Assembly (NCBI RefSeq): GCF_019443325.1
Contig: NZ_CP080383.1
Span: 124,001 to 188,000 of the forward strand
From: Cryobacterium sp. PAMC25264
Lineage (GTDB): Bacteria; Actinomycetota; Actinomycetes; Actinomycetales; Microbacteriaceae
DNA: 64,000 bases
Direction: 5' to 3'
Shown: one piece after another, positions 45,878 to 55,584 of the stretch
How the letters are laid out: each line of letters opens with the position of its first letter
How positions within the stretch are numbered: position 1 is the first letter of the stretch
Notes under the pieces: model-generated
Databases searched by the model: none
The model's input: only the letters and a program-made list of their open reading frames with translations
What the model was told of the DNA's origin: nothing
Program-made: the position numbers and the translations under genes

Positions 45878-46836
45878 CCCGAACGTCGGCGGCTCGCACC
45901 GTCGCGGTCGTGGTGGCCTACAACCGGCGTGACCTGCTCATCGAGGTGCTCGACGCCCTCGCCGCGCAGACCGTTCCGGTCGCTGCGGTCGTGGTGGTCG
46001 ACAACGCCTCAACGGATGACACCGCCGCGCTGGTGCGGGACCGGTTCGGGTACGCGGACCTCGTGTCGGTGTCCCGTAACACCGGCGGCGCCGGTGGCTT
46101 CGCGATCGGGGCGGCCCGGGCCGTGATGCGCCAGCACGCCGACCTGGTCTGGCTGATGGACGACGACACCGTGCCCACCCCGACGGCCCTCGAGGCTCTC
46201 ATCGGCAGTGTCGGCGACGACCCGCTGGTCACCATCGCGGGCTCCAGAGTCGTCTGGACCGACGGCCAGGACCACCCGATGAACACCCCACGGGTCAAGC
46301 CGTTCGTCGGGTCGCGGGAACGCGCCGCCGCGACGGCACGGGAGGCGCTTCCGGTGCGGAGCTCGTCGTTCGTGTCGATGCTCGTCCGTGCGGACGCGGT
46401 GCGCCGGCACGGCCTGCCGATCGCCGACTACTTCATCTGGAACGACGACTTCGAATTCTCCACGCGCATCCTGCGCCGCAGCAGGGGGCTGTTCGTGCCC
46501 GCCAGCGTCGTCGTGCACAAGACCGTGAAGCTCGGCGCGACCGACATCGACCCGGGCGAGCGCTTCTACTATGAGGTGCGCAACAAGGTGTGGCTGCTGC
46601 GCCTGGCCCGCGGGCTGAGCCCGGCCGAGAAGGTGCTCTACGCCGGATCGACCGTGCGTCGGTGGGCGCGCACCTTCCGCGCCTCGGCCAACCGCCCGGT
46701 CCTGGTGTCGGGGCTCCGCCGCGGCCTGAGCGACGGATTCCGCAGCCGCCCGCGGCCCAACACTGTGGCGCTGGCCGGTTTGGGCGAGGCCTCCGACGAT
46801 GTCGCCGCCTGCGAGGCCGGGGTGGCCCGGGCATGA
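45874..46836 (+). CDS. GT2-family glycosyltransferase (GlfT1/rhamnosyltransferase-like)
   Basis: A 320-residue GT-A enzyme. AVVVAYNRRDLLIEVLDALAAQ starts it, VVVDNASTDDT binds the nucleotide, SRNTGGAGGFAIG and LVWLMDDDTVPT the metal site (DDD), and DYFIWNDDFEFSTRILRR resembles the acceptor site of GlfT1 and WbbL-type enzymes. GERFYYEVRNKVWLLR follows. It may start the galactofuran or rhamnose chain. It is coupled by ATGA overlaps to the genes on both sides. Confidence 0.87.
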   Translation: MTRTSAARTVAVVVAYNRRDLLIEVLDALAAQTVPVAAVVVVDNASTDDTAALVRDRFGYADLVSVSRNTGGAGGFAIGAARAVMRQHADLVWLMDDDTVPTPTALEALIGSVGDDPLVTIAGSRVVWTDGQDHPMNTPRVKPFVGSRERAAATAREALPVRSSSFVSMLVRADAVRRHGLPIADYFIWNDDFEFSTRILRRSRGLFVPASVVVHKTVKLGATDIDPGERFYYEVRNKVWLLRLARGLSPAEKVLYAGSTVRRWARTFRASANRPVLVSGLRRGLSDGFRSRPRPNTVALAGLGEASDDVAACEAGVARA

Positions 46837-47672
46837 CCGGCACCGAATTCTCGCTCCTGCTCCCGGTCTACGCCGGAGACAAGGCCGCCTACTTCGCCAA
46901 GGCGTTCGCCAGCACCGTGGTCGACCAGAGCCGGCGACCCAGCGACGTCGTGATCGTGCAGGACGGTCCCATCGGCACCGATCTGGCCGCCGCCGTGGCC
47001 GCCGCGACTGCCGCATCGCCCGTGCCGGTCAACCATGTGCGCCTGCCCGCCAACGTGGGCCTGGCCCGTGCGCTGGAGACCGGGCTCGGACATTGCGCCC
47101 ACGATGTCGTCGCCCGGATGGACGCCGACGACATCTCGCTGCCGACCCGGTTCGAACTGCAGCTGGCCGTCATCGAGGCCGGCTTCGATCTGGTCGGCAC
47201 CGGAATGCTGGAATTCGATGAGGCCGGCCGGGTGCTCGGCAAACGGATCCCGCCCACCGACGCCGACGACATCGTCGCGTCCGCGCGCTTCCACGACCCG
47301 TTCAACCACCCCACGGTCGTGTACCGGCGCTCGGTCGTGGCGCGCGCTGGCGGCTACCGGGAACTTCCGCTGATGGAGGACTACTGGCTCTTCGCCCGGA
47401 TGATCCAGGCCGGCGCGCTGGTGGCGAACCTGCCGGATCCACTGGTGATGTACCGGGTGGATGCGGGGGCGTACGGCCGCCGCGGCGGCCTCACCCTGTT
47501 CCGCAGCGAGATCGCCTTGCAGCGCAGCCTGCTCAAGGACCGTTTTGTCACCCGTGGCCAGTTCCTCCGCAATGTGCTCGTGCGCGGCGGGTACCGTTTT
47601 GTCCCGGTGTCCCTCAGACGGGTGGCGTACCGCCGCTTCATCGTGAGAAATTACGCCAATGACGCCGACTGA
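46833..47672 (+). CDS. GT2-family glycosyltransferase
   Basis: A 279-residue GT-A enzyme. SLLLPVYAGDKAAYFAKAFAST and VVIVQDGPIGTDL form the nucleotide site, DVVARMDADDISLPTRFE the DXD motif and FHDPFNHPTVVYRRSVV the acceptor region. This family includes amylovoran and capsule synthesis transferases. No membrane helices are visible. It is the last gene of a three-gene unit with the GT-C-like protein, and its start overlaps the previous stop. Confidence 0.88.
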   Translation: MTGTEFSLLLPVYAGDKAAYFAKAFASTVVDQSRRPSDVVIVQDGPIGTDLAAAVAAATAASPVPVNHVRLPANVGLARALETGLGHCAHDVVARMDADDISLPTRFELQLAVIEAGFDLVGTGMLEFDEAGRVLGKRIPPTDADDIVASARFHDPFNHPTVVYRRSVVARAGGYRELPLMEDYWLFARMIQAGALVANLPDPLVMYRVDAGAYGRRGGLTLFRSEIALQRSLLKDRFVTRGQFLRNVLVRGGYRFVPVSLRRVAYRRFIVRNYANDAD

Positions 47673-47840
47673 CCGGCGCGTCCGGTACCTGTAGACCTTC
47701 TCAGGCGCGCACTCGGCGTTAGGGTGGTCAGACGTGCGCAGAGGCGTGGTTGGTGCAGTGGGGGGCTGGTTTCAGGGCTTTTCGTTGGGCGTTTCCCGCG
47801 GTGGGCCGCACGATCACCGACCAGATAGCCGAGGCCACAC
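47673..47840. promoter_or_regulatory. 168-base region upstream of the large secreted-protein gene
   Basis: No gene. TAGACC at about 47692 and TTAGGGT near 47719 are possible -10-like stretches. GAGG six bases before the GTG at 47841 is a usable ribosome site. Confidence 0.3.
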
Positions 47841-50189
47841 GTGTACAGACCCGACCCAGAGCGGGGAGCCGGCGTCATTCGGCGCCCGGTCGCCCGCAAC
47901 CTCGTCGCGATCCTGAGCGTGTTCGCCCTCGTGCTGGGTCTACTGACCGTCGGCGCCACCACGGGCCAGGATTCGGCCGAGGCAGCCACCGCCAGTGACT
48001 TCAATCCCGGCAACATCATCAGCGACGCCGAGTTCTACAACCCCGGCACCATGACGGCGAACGAGATCCAGGGATTCTTGAATTCCCGGGTGCCCAACTG
48101 CCGGTCCGGCTTCGTCTGCCTGAAGGACTACTCCCAGGCCACTGCCAGCCAGAGTGCCAAGAGCGAGGGCTGCGCCGCATACCCCGGCTCCGGCAGCGAG
48201 TCCGCCGCCACGATCATCGCCAAGGTCGCGGCCGCGTGCGGGATCAACCCGCAGGCGCTGCTGGTGCTCCTCGAAAAGGAGACGAGCCTGGTCAGCGACA
48301 CCTGGCCGTCCTCCCTGCAGTACCGCAAGGCCGTGGGCTACGGCTGCCCGGACACCGCCGACTGCGACGCCAACTACTACGGCTTCTTCAACCAGCTCTA
48401 CAACGCGGCCTACCAGTTCAAGAAGTACCAGGCCAACCCGGGGTCGCGCGGCTACGTCGCGGGCCGCTGGAACACCATCCAGTGGAACCCGAACTCCTCC
48501 TGCGGCTCCTCCAACGTCTACATCGAGAACCAGGCCACCGCCGGGCTCTACCTGTACACGCCGTACCGTCCGAACGACGCCGCGCTGAACAACCTGTACG
48601 GCACCGGCGACGGATGCTCGTCCTACGGCAACCGCAACTTCTGGCGGCTGTTCACAGACTGGTTCGGTGACACCCACAGCGGCAGCTCCATCGTGCGCGA
48701 CACATCCAGTGGCGGCCTCTTCCTCATCTCCGGAACGTCGAAGTACCCCATCCCGACCATGGACGTCTACTACGCCCTGGCCAACCTGGGCAGCTACCGC
48801 GATGTGCCCGCCTCCTATATCGCCGGGTACAGCACCGGAACCGCCGCCAGCGAGCTGGTCCGCAACCCGCTGACCGGTGAGATCGCGCTGGTGCAGGCGA
48901 ACAGCCGGCACCGATTCAGCACCTGCAACCAGGTGGCCGACTGGGGATACAACTGCTCCACGGCGATCGACCTGATGCCGGGCCAGTGGGCCAAGCTCCC
49001 GTCCAGCGGTGACGTCTCGGCGTTCGTTGTGCAGCCGGGCAGTTCCACTGTCTACTACCTGAACGCGGCGACCCGGTTCCCCGTCGACGAGTGGGCCGGC
49101 GTTCTGCGGCTGAACGGTGGCGGCGCACCCTGGGTGGGCACGATCCGCAACTCCGCCGCTGAACGGTTCCCGGTCGGCCGGGTACTGGCGACGCCGGCGA
49201 CCGCAGTCAAGTCGGCGTCGTCCAGCGATGTGTTCCTGATCGACGGCTGGGGATCCCGGATCCGCATCCCGTCGATGGCGATCCTGTCCGAGTACGGCCT
49301 CAACTCCATCCGCACCCTCAGCGACAACGCCATCAACGGCTACCCCCGCACTGGGGCCGACCTCACCACCGTCGCGAACTGCAACGGCACAGAGGGACTC
49401 GTGCACGGCGGAGCGTTCTCGGCGCTGAACAGCAATGGAACGGGCATTCCGGTCACCGGGCTGGACGGAACCACCTGCGCCGCGTTCGCCGGCGGGGCTG
49501 CCATCGCGTCGGCCGCGTTCGTGCTCACGCCGGGCTCGCCCGACGTGTACCTGCTCACCGGCGGCGCCGCCCGGCCCGTCTGGGGCTGGAACGACGTGCT
49601 CCGTCTCAACAACGGGTCAGCTCCGGTCATCTCCGCCCTCACCGGCGGCACGGTGCAGGGACTGCCCCAGCCCGGCGGCGTCGTCGCCCCGTACGCGCTG
49701 GTGAAGTCGAACCAGGACTCCACGGTGTGGGTGACCGACGGTCTGGACAGGAAGCTTCGACTGGACTCGTTCGGCACCAGTGACGCCCTGGGCCTCGGGT
49801 CCTACCGTGTCGTGCCCGATCAGCTGCTGAACGCCTACGGCACCACGGGTGCCACGCTCAGCCGCGCGGTGTCCTGCTCCGGAACGACCTATCTCGGCCT
49901 GGGCGGCACGCTGTACTCGGTGTCGGCCGGCAACCCGCACGGGCTTCCGGTTGTCGCTCTCGGTGACGCCTGCGGCGTGCTCAACCGCTCCGGCGCTGCG
50001 CCGCTCGACCGGGTGTTCCTCAAGTCCAGCACGTCCTCCATGGTCTACTACCTCGTCGGCGGCCAGCGCCGCGCGGTGAATTCCTGGTCTGACCTGGTCG
50101 CGTTGAACGGCGGGTCTGTTCCGCAGATCTTCACCGTCAACCCGTCGGAGGTGTCGACTCTGCCCGATGGTGGGGCTGCCACCCTCTAA
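47841..50189 (+). CDS. large secreted protein: lysozyme-like domain plus propeller-like repeats
   Basis: A 782-residue exported protein. A basic head and hydrophobic core (about 20-40) end in AEA-A near residue 48, a probable signal-peptidase I site. Residues about 70-270 contain CGINPQALLVLLEKETSLVSD, then GYGCPDTADCDANYYGFFNQLYNAAYQFKKY and WNPNSSCGSSNVYIENQATA, a transglycosylase/lysozyme-like domain with a conserved Glu seen in actinobacterial secreted proteins. Residues ~275-775 hold about six diverged repeats of the type VYLLTGGAARPVWGWNDVLRLN, each about 80 residues, suggestive of a beta-propeller. No anchor is visible. Its place in the glycopolymer locus suggests work on, or binding to, the cell wall. 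Confidence 0.82.
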   Translation: MYRPDPERGAGVIRRPVARNLVAILSVFALVLGLLTVGATTGQDSAEAATASDFNPGNIISDAEFYNPGTMTANEIQGFLNSRVPNCRSGFVCLKDYSQATASQSAKSEGCAAYPGSGSESAATIIAKVAAACGINPQALLVLLEKETSLVSDTWPSSLQYRKAVGYGCPDTADCDANYYGFFNQLYNAAYQFKKYQANPGSRGYVAGRWNTIQWNPNSSCGSSNVYIENQATAGLYLYTPYRPNDAALNNLYGTGDGCSSYGNRNFWRLFTDWFGDTHSGSSIVRDTSSGGLFLISGTSKYPIPTMDVYYALANLGSYRDVPASYIAGYSTGTAASELVRNPLTGEIALVQANSRHRFSTCNQVADWGYNCSTAIDLMPGQWAKLPSSGDVSAFVVQPGSSTVYYLNAATRFPVDEWAGVLRLNGGGAPWVGTIRNSAAERFPVGRVLATPATAVKSASSSDVFLIDGWGSRIRIPSMAILSEYGLNSIRTLSDNAINGYPRTGADLTTVANCNGTEGLVHGGAFSALNSNGTGIPVTGLDGTTCAAFAGGAAIASAAFVLTPGSPDVYLLTGGAARPVWGWNDVLRLNNGSAPVISALTGGTVQGLPQPGGVVAPYALVKSNQDSTVWVTDGLDRKLRLDSFGTSDALGLGSYRVVPDQLLNAYGTTGATLSRAVSCSGTTYLGLGGTLYSVSAGNPHGLPVVALGDACGVLNRSGAAPLDRVFLKSSTSSMVYYLVGGQRRAVNSWSDLVALNGGSVPQIFTVNPSEVSTLPDGGAATL

Positions 50190-50199
50190 CCTGGCATCA

Positions 50200-50240
50200 C
50201 ACACAGCGCGTCCCGCCTCCGGTCGGGGCGCGCTGTTGTG
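50200..50240. terminator. hairpin after the secreted-protein gene
   Basis: CACACAGCGCGTCCCG (50200-50215) pairs with 50224-50240 (one G-T wobble and one bulged T) around an eight-base loop. The remaining bases to 50487 are GC-rich and show no gene or repeat that I recognise. Confidence 0.65.
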
Positions 50241-50487
50241 TTCGTGGGGCCGATACCGCGGCACAGACACCCCGGCGCGACGTCGCGGGTGAGCCGATGG
50301 TGAGCGGGCAGACCACCGGATGCCTCAGCGCGGCGCCCCGTGCCCCGCTCAGGCGCCGAGAACGCAACGACGTCCCGATGCCGGGGCCGAGCGTGCCGAC
50401 GCGCGTGAGAGCGGCCTGGCGGCTACCGCCGAGCGGGTGCGTTGCGACAGACCGGTGCGGCCGGAAGGCGAGTGTGGCGCTCGGTCG

Positions 50488-51246
50488 TTACTGGGCGCGC
50501 ATGCGCGCGACGGCCTCGTGCGATTCGCCGTCGAAGACGACCCGGCCCTTGTCGATCAGGATGCCACGATCGCACAGGTCGGCGACCATGCCCAGGTCGT
50601 GGCTGACCACGACGAGGGTGCGTCCCTCGGCGTGCAGCTGCCGAATCTTGGCCAGGCACTTGCGCTGGAACGGTTCGTCGCCCACGGACAGGATCTCGTC
50701 GACGAGGAGGATGTCGACCTCGGTGTGGATGGCGACCGAGAAGGCCAGTCGCAGGAACATGCCGGAGGAGTAGTGCTTGACCTCGGTGTCGATGAACTTG
50801 GCGATCTCGCTGAACTCGACGATATCGTCGAAACGCGCGTCGATCTCCTTCTGCGACATGCCCAGAATGGCTGCGTTGAGGTAGATGTTCTCGCGCCCGG
50901 AGAGGTCGGGGTGGAAGCCGGCGCCCACTTCGATCAGGCCTGCGACCCGGCCGCGGGTGAGGACCTCGCCGCGGTCAGGGCGCAGTACTCCGGAGATCAG
51001 CTTGAGCAGGGTGGACTTGCCCGAGCCGTTGAAGCCGAGAAGAGCGACGGATTCGCCGGTGTTGATGCGAAAGCTCACGTCATCGAGTGCGTTGAAGGTC
51101 GACGAGATGGGCTTGCGACGCAGCGCCGCGATGACCGATTCCTTGAGGGAGTGGGTGTGGCGCAGCAGGAAGGTCTTGCTGAGGTCGGCGGCGATAATCG
51201 CCAGGCGCGGCTGCGCCTCGGCCTGTGGGTCAGAGGTCTTGGGCAA
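50488..51246 (-). CDS. wzt: polysaccharide ABC exporter ATP-binding protein
   Basis: A 252-residue ATPase of the Wzt/TagH/RfbE group. ALLGFNGSGKSTLLKLISGVL is Walker A, HYSSGMFLRLAFSVAIH the signature and VDILLVDEILSVGDEPF Walker B; GLIEVGAGFHPDLSGRENIYLN is specific to polysaccharide and teichoic acid exporters. There is no C-terminal glycan-binding domain, so export is not of the chain-end-capped type. The TTG start lies inside the end of the permease gene with GGAG seven bases upstream. It would power export of the glycan together with the permease. Confidence 0.92.
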   Translation of the reverse strand: MPKTSDPQAEAQPRLAIIAADLSKTFLLRHTHSLKESVIAALRRKPISSTFNALDDVSFRINTGESVALLGFNGSGKSTLLKLISGVLRPDRGEVLTRGRVAGLIEVGAGFHPDLSGRENIYLNAAILGMSQKEIDARFDDIVEFSEIAKFIDTEVKHYSSGMFLRLAFSVAIHTEVDILLVDEILSVGDEPFQRKCLAKIRQLHAEGRTLVVVSHDLGMVADLCDRGILIDKGRVVFDGESHEAVARMRAQ

Positions 51247-52102
51247 AGCGGCGCTCCAATCGGCGGAAAACGAGCTGCCCGAGCACGAGCAGGACGCTCG
51301 AGGTGATCAGGGCGCACAGACCGTAGAACCACATGTTCGGTGGCAGCGGGCTGCTCCCGTCCGTGGTGGGGTACCAGAACCCGGCGTGCAGCAGCTCGAC
51401 TGCAGCCGTGATGGGGTTGAGCTGGTAGATGACCATCAGCCAGTCCGGCACCTTGTCGGCCACGGTGTTCCACTGGTACAGCACGGGGGAGGCCCACGTG
51501 GCGACGAGCAGAATCAGTTCGACGAAGTTCTGCGCGTCGCGGAAGGACACGTTGATCGAGCCGAAGAACAGACTGAGCCCCATCGCCAGAAGAACGATGA
51601 TGAGAACTCCGAGCAGGATCCCGAGCACCTGCACGAGGTTCGGGTGCCAGCCCGTGAACACGCAGACGACTCCGAGCACGAGGGCCTGGGGGAGGAAGTT
51701 GATGAAGGCCACCAGGGTGGACGACACCGGGAAGAGCTCCCTGGGCAGATAGATCTTCTTGATCAGGGGCGCGTTGTCCACCAACGACTTGGTGCCGTTG
51801 CTGAATGCCTCACTGAACAGATTGATGACGATGAGACCCGAGAACAGGTACACGGGGTAGTTGGGGATGCTTCCGTTGAGCTGCAGGAACACGCCGAGGG
51901 CCACGAAGAACACCAGGAACTGCGTGATCGGCTTGACGTAGGACCACATCCAGCCCAGCACCGAACCGCGGTAGCGCACTTGCACTTCTTTGCGCACGAG
52001 CAGGGACAGCAGGTACCGCCGGCGGAATACGTCGATCAGTCCCGCCCCTTGACCTGGCCGGACGAACCCGTCGAGGTCGGGTACTGGAGCGATTTGCGTC
52101 AC
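51230..52102 (-). CDS. wzm: polysaccharide ABC exporter permease
   Basis: A 290-residue ABC-2-type permease. The cytoplasmic N-terminus is followed by six hydrophobic helices. LLSLLVRKEVQVRYRGSVLG and WSYVKPITQFLVF are the entry signature of Wzm/TagG permeases, LIKKIYLPRELFPVSS the conserved coupling region, and YQLNPITAAVELLHAGF the C-terminal loop. The GTG start at 52102 has AGGA upstream. It would move the lipid-linked galactan- or rhamnan-type polymer out across the membrane. Confidence 0.93.
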   Translation of the reverse strand: MTQIAPVPDLDGFVRPGQGAGLIDVFRRRYLLSLLVRKEVQVRYRGSVLGWMWSYVKPITQFLVFFVALGVFLQLNGSIPNYPVYLFSGLIVINLFSEAFSNGTKSLVDNAPLIKKIYLPRELFPVSSTLVAFINFLPQALVLGVVCVFTGWHPNLVQVLGILLGVLIIVLLAMGLSLFFGSINVSFRDAQNFVELILLVATWASPVLYQWNTVADKVPDWLMVIYQLNPITAAVELLHAGFWYPTTDGSSPLPPNMWFYGLCALITSSVLLVLGQLVFRRLERRFAQDL

Positions 52103-52200
52103 GCGGGTCCTATCATCGAGTCGCCTGCCTGGGTTTCACCGGGAGGGGGCAACGGGCCCACCCGTGATTCTAGCTGTATGCCGCGGCGCGGGACTCGTCC

Positions 52201-54219
52201 CTATTCGTGGGTGCTCTCGGCGGGAACCGGAGCGGTGTCGGCCGCCGGAACGGACGCGGGGGCGACCGGACCGAGTCCGAGGGTGGACGTCCAGGACTCC
52301 AGTGACGTGAGGTCGTGCTCGCGCGAGCGGTACGTCTCACTCAGCGTGCTCCACCGGCGGCGGAAGCGCAGGTTCTGGGTCAGGCTCGACCAGAGCAGCG
52401 ACCGGAACATGCCGCGGTCGCGGATGTGCCAAGTCACGCCCGAGCCCTCGGCGTTGGTGATGACCACGCTGTCCATGCTCGGCACGGTCCACCACGGCGC
52501 CGTACGGGGCAGATGGGTGTCCGGGCGGACGCTGGCCTGCGGGTGCGGCTTCTTGAGGCCGTGGCGCACGAAGCTCTTGATCAGGAACGAGTAGAGCTGG
52601 CGACCGCTCGGGCGCGGCTCGTCGCTACCGACGAGATTGGTCATCGGGAACCGGCCGAAGCGGCCGAGGTCCTTGATGAGAGCCGATTCGGGGTAGTCGC
52701 CGGCCAGGGCGCGGATGGCGGGAAGCCGGGTGGTCAGCTCGCCGTGCAGGGCGTCCGGTCCGGCCATGACGCTCTCGTAGGCCAGCTGGCGCAGCTTGAC
52801 CGTGTAGTAGTCCATGGTCAGCAGGTGCCGCACGTCGGAGGCCAGGTTGCTGATGGTCAGCCGCCCGCCCTTGGCGTGCGGGGAGTGCAGCAGGGCCGCA
52901 ACGAGGCGGTTACGGGCGTGGTAGAACGCCTGCCAGTCCCTGGAGTCGTCCTTGTCGACCCAGGACACGTGCCACACGGCCGCGCCGGGCAGGCTGACGG
53001 TGGAATAGCCGTGCTCGGAGGCGCGCAGGGAGAACTCGGCATCGTCCCACTTGATGAACACGGGAAGGGACAGGCCGACCTCACGGATGATCTCGATCGG
53101 GATGAGGCTCATCCACCAGCCGTTGTAGGCGACGTCGTTGCGCTGGTGCAGCCAGGTGGTCTGGCGCAGGTTCATGGCGGTGAAGTCGTGCCGTGACGGC
53201 GTGATCGGGCCCCACATGAAATTCCACGTGTCGATGGACTCGGCGAAGGCGTGCAGCTTGGTCTTGTCGAACATGTCGAACATGTGCCCGCCGACGATGG
53301 TCGGGTCCGTGCACACACGGGCGAAGGCCAGGGCGCGGCGGATGCTCTCCGGTTCGACGACGACGTCGTCGTCCAGCAGCATCACGTAGTCGCTGGTTCC
53401 GGCAGCGACGGTCTCGAGCATTCCGCGGGAGAACCCGCCGGAGCCGCCCGCGTTGACCTGGTCGATGACGCGGAGGCGTCCGCCGAGCGCGGCATCCACC
53501 TCGGCGTACCGGGCGTGTTCGCGGATCTTGTCCGTGCCCTGGTCGACCACGAGGATCTGGTCGAGTCCGGCCAAGACGTCAGCGTCGGTGGCGATGGTGG
53601 CCAGTAGCTCGAGGCAGTAGGCGGTGCGGTTGAGCGTGGTGATCGCGATGGTGAGGGTGCGCTCCGGGCCGACCGGCTCGTCGGAGGGCGGCGCCTGCCA
53701 TTCTGCGCTGGTGAGGGCGAAGTCTTCGCCGCGCGAGACCAGGTCGAACCAGTACCAGCCGCCGTCGATGAAGTAGTCGAAGCCGAGGTCGAAGTCCACG
53801 GTTCCTGCCTCCTCCACGTGAGCGGAGTCGACCACCTGGATGACACCACGGGCGTTGGAGCGGTAGACGATGATGTCACCGGGGCCCGTGGTGGAGATGC
53901 TCAGGCGCACGCCGGTGAGCTTGGTCCAGCGACGCCAGTAGCTGGCGGGGAACGCGTTGAAGTAGGTGCCGAGCGAGACCCGCTTGTCGAGGCCGGGCTT
54001 GAGGCCGCGGCGGCCGTCGAGCATGGGCGTGACGTTGTGGTGGGTGAGCCGCAACGGCTGCAGCGTCGACTCATCGGGTGCGGCGCGGCGGCCGCGCCTG
54101 GTGACGGCGCCGGGGGTGACGATCTGGGTCCACTCGTCGGGGTCGACGTAGAGCGGCGCGACGTCGGGGTCGGACGACGACGGGAAGATCACTTTTTGCA
54201 GAACGATGGGGGTGGACAT
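52201..54219 (-). CDS. galactofuranosyltransferase GlfT2-like polymerase
   Basis: A 672-residue enzyme matching mycobacterial GlfT2 in layout. An N-terminal beta-sandwich domain (about 1-185) ends in GWYWFDLVSRG. The GT-A domain starts at TLTIAITTLNRTAYCLELLATI and carries YVMLLDDDVVVEPESI (metal site), YNGWWMSLIPIEII and FIKWDDAEFSLRASEHGY. WHVSWVDKDDSRDWQAFYHARNR follows, then a helical C-terminus. It would polymerise galactofuranose from UDP-Galf made by the adjacent Glf. The ATG has GGAG seven bases upstream. Confidence 0.92.
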   Translation of the reverse strand: MSTPIVLQKVIFPSSSDPDVAPLYVDPDEWTQIVTPGAVTRRGRRAAPDESTLQPLRLTHHNVTPMLDGRRGLKPGLDKRVSLGTYFNAFPASYWRRWTKLTGVRLSISTTGPGDIIVYRSNARGVIQVVDSAHVEEAGTVDFDLGFDYFIDGGWYWFDLVSRGEDFALTSAEWQAPPSDEPVGPERTLTIAITTLNRTAYCLELLATIATDADVLAGLDQILVVDQGTDKIREHARYAEVDAALGGRLRVIDQVNAGGSGGFSRGMLETVAAGTSDYVMLLDDDVVVEPESIRRALAFARVCTDPTIVGGHMFDMFDKTKLHAFAESIDTWNFMWGPITPSRHDFTAMNLRQTTWLHQRNDVAYNGWWMSLIPIEIIREVGLSLPVFIKWDDAEFSLRASEHGYSTVSLPGAAVWHVSWVDKDDSRDWQAFYHARNRLVAALLHSPHAKGGRLTISNLASDVRHLLTMDYYTVKLRQLAYESVMAGPDALHGELTTRLPAIRALAGDYPESALIKDLGRFGRFPMTNLVGSDEPRPSGRQLYSFLIKSFVRHGLKKPHPQASVRPDTHLPRTAPWWTVPSMDSVVITNAEGSGVTWHIRDRGMFRSLLWSSLTQNLRFRRRWSTLSETYRSREHDLTSLESWTSTLGLGPVAPASVPAADTAPVPAESTHE

Positions 54220-54236
54220 GGTGAGACTCCGACTCG

Positions 54237-55553
<1,317 letters not shown>

Positions 55554-55572
55554 TCACCCGATGGCCCCAAGG

Positions 55573-55578
55573 TATGGT
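55573..55578 (+). promoter_or_regulatory. leaderless -10 box for the membrane protein gene at 55585
   Basis: TATGGT six bases before the GTG at 55585, with no ribosome site between. Confidence 0.45.
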
Positions 55579-55584
55579 GAATCA

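Noticed and set aside
50241..50487. Possible small gene in the gap after the secreted protein
   Set aside because: Open frames here have no ribosome site or recognisable features and run into the wzt gene on the other strand.
50885..52594. 569-codon plus-strand frame across wzt, wzm and the GlfT2-like gene
   Set aside because: It runs antisense across three real genes and has shadow composition.
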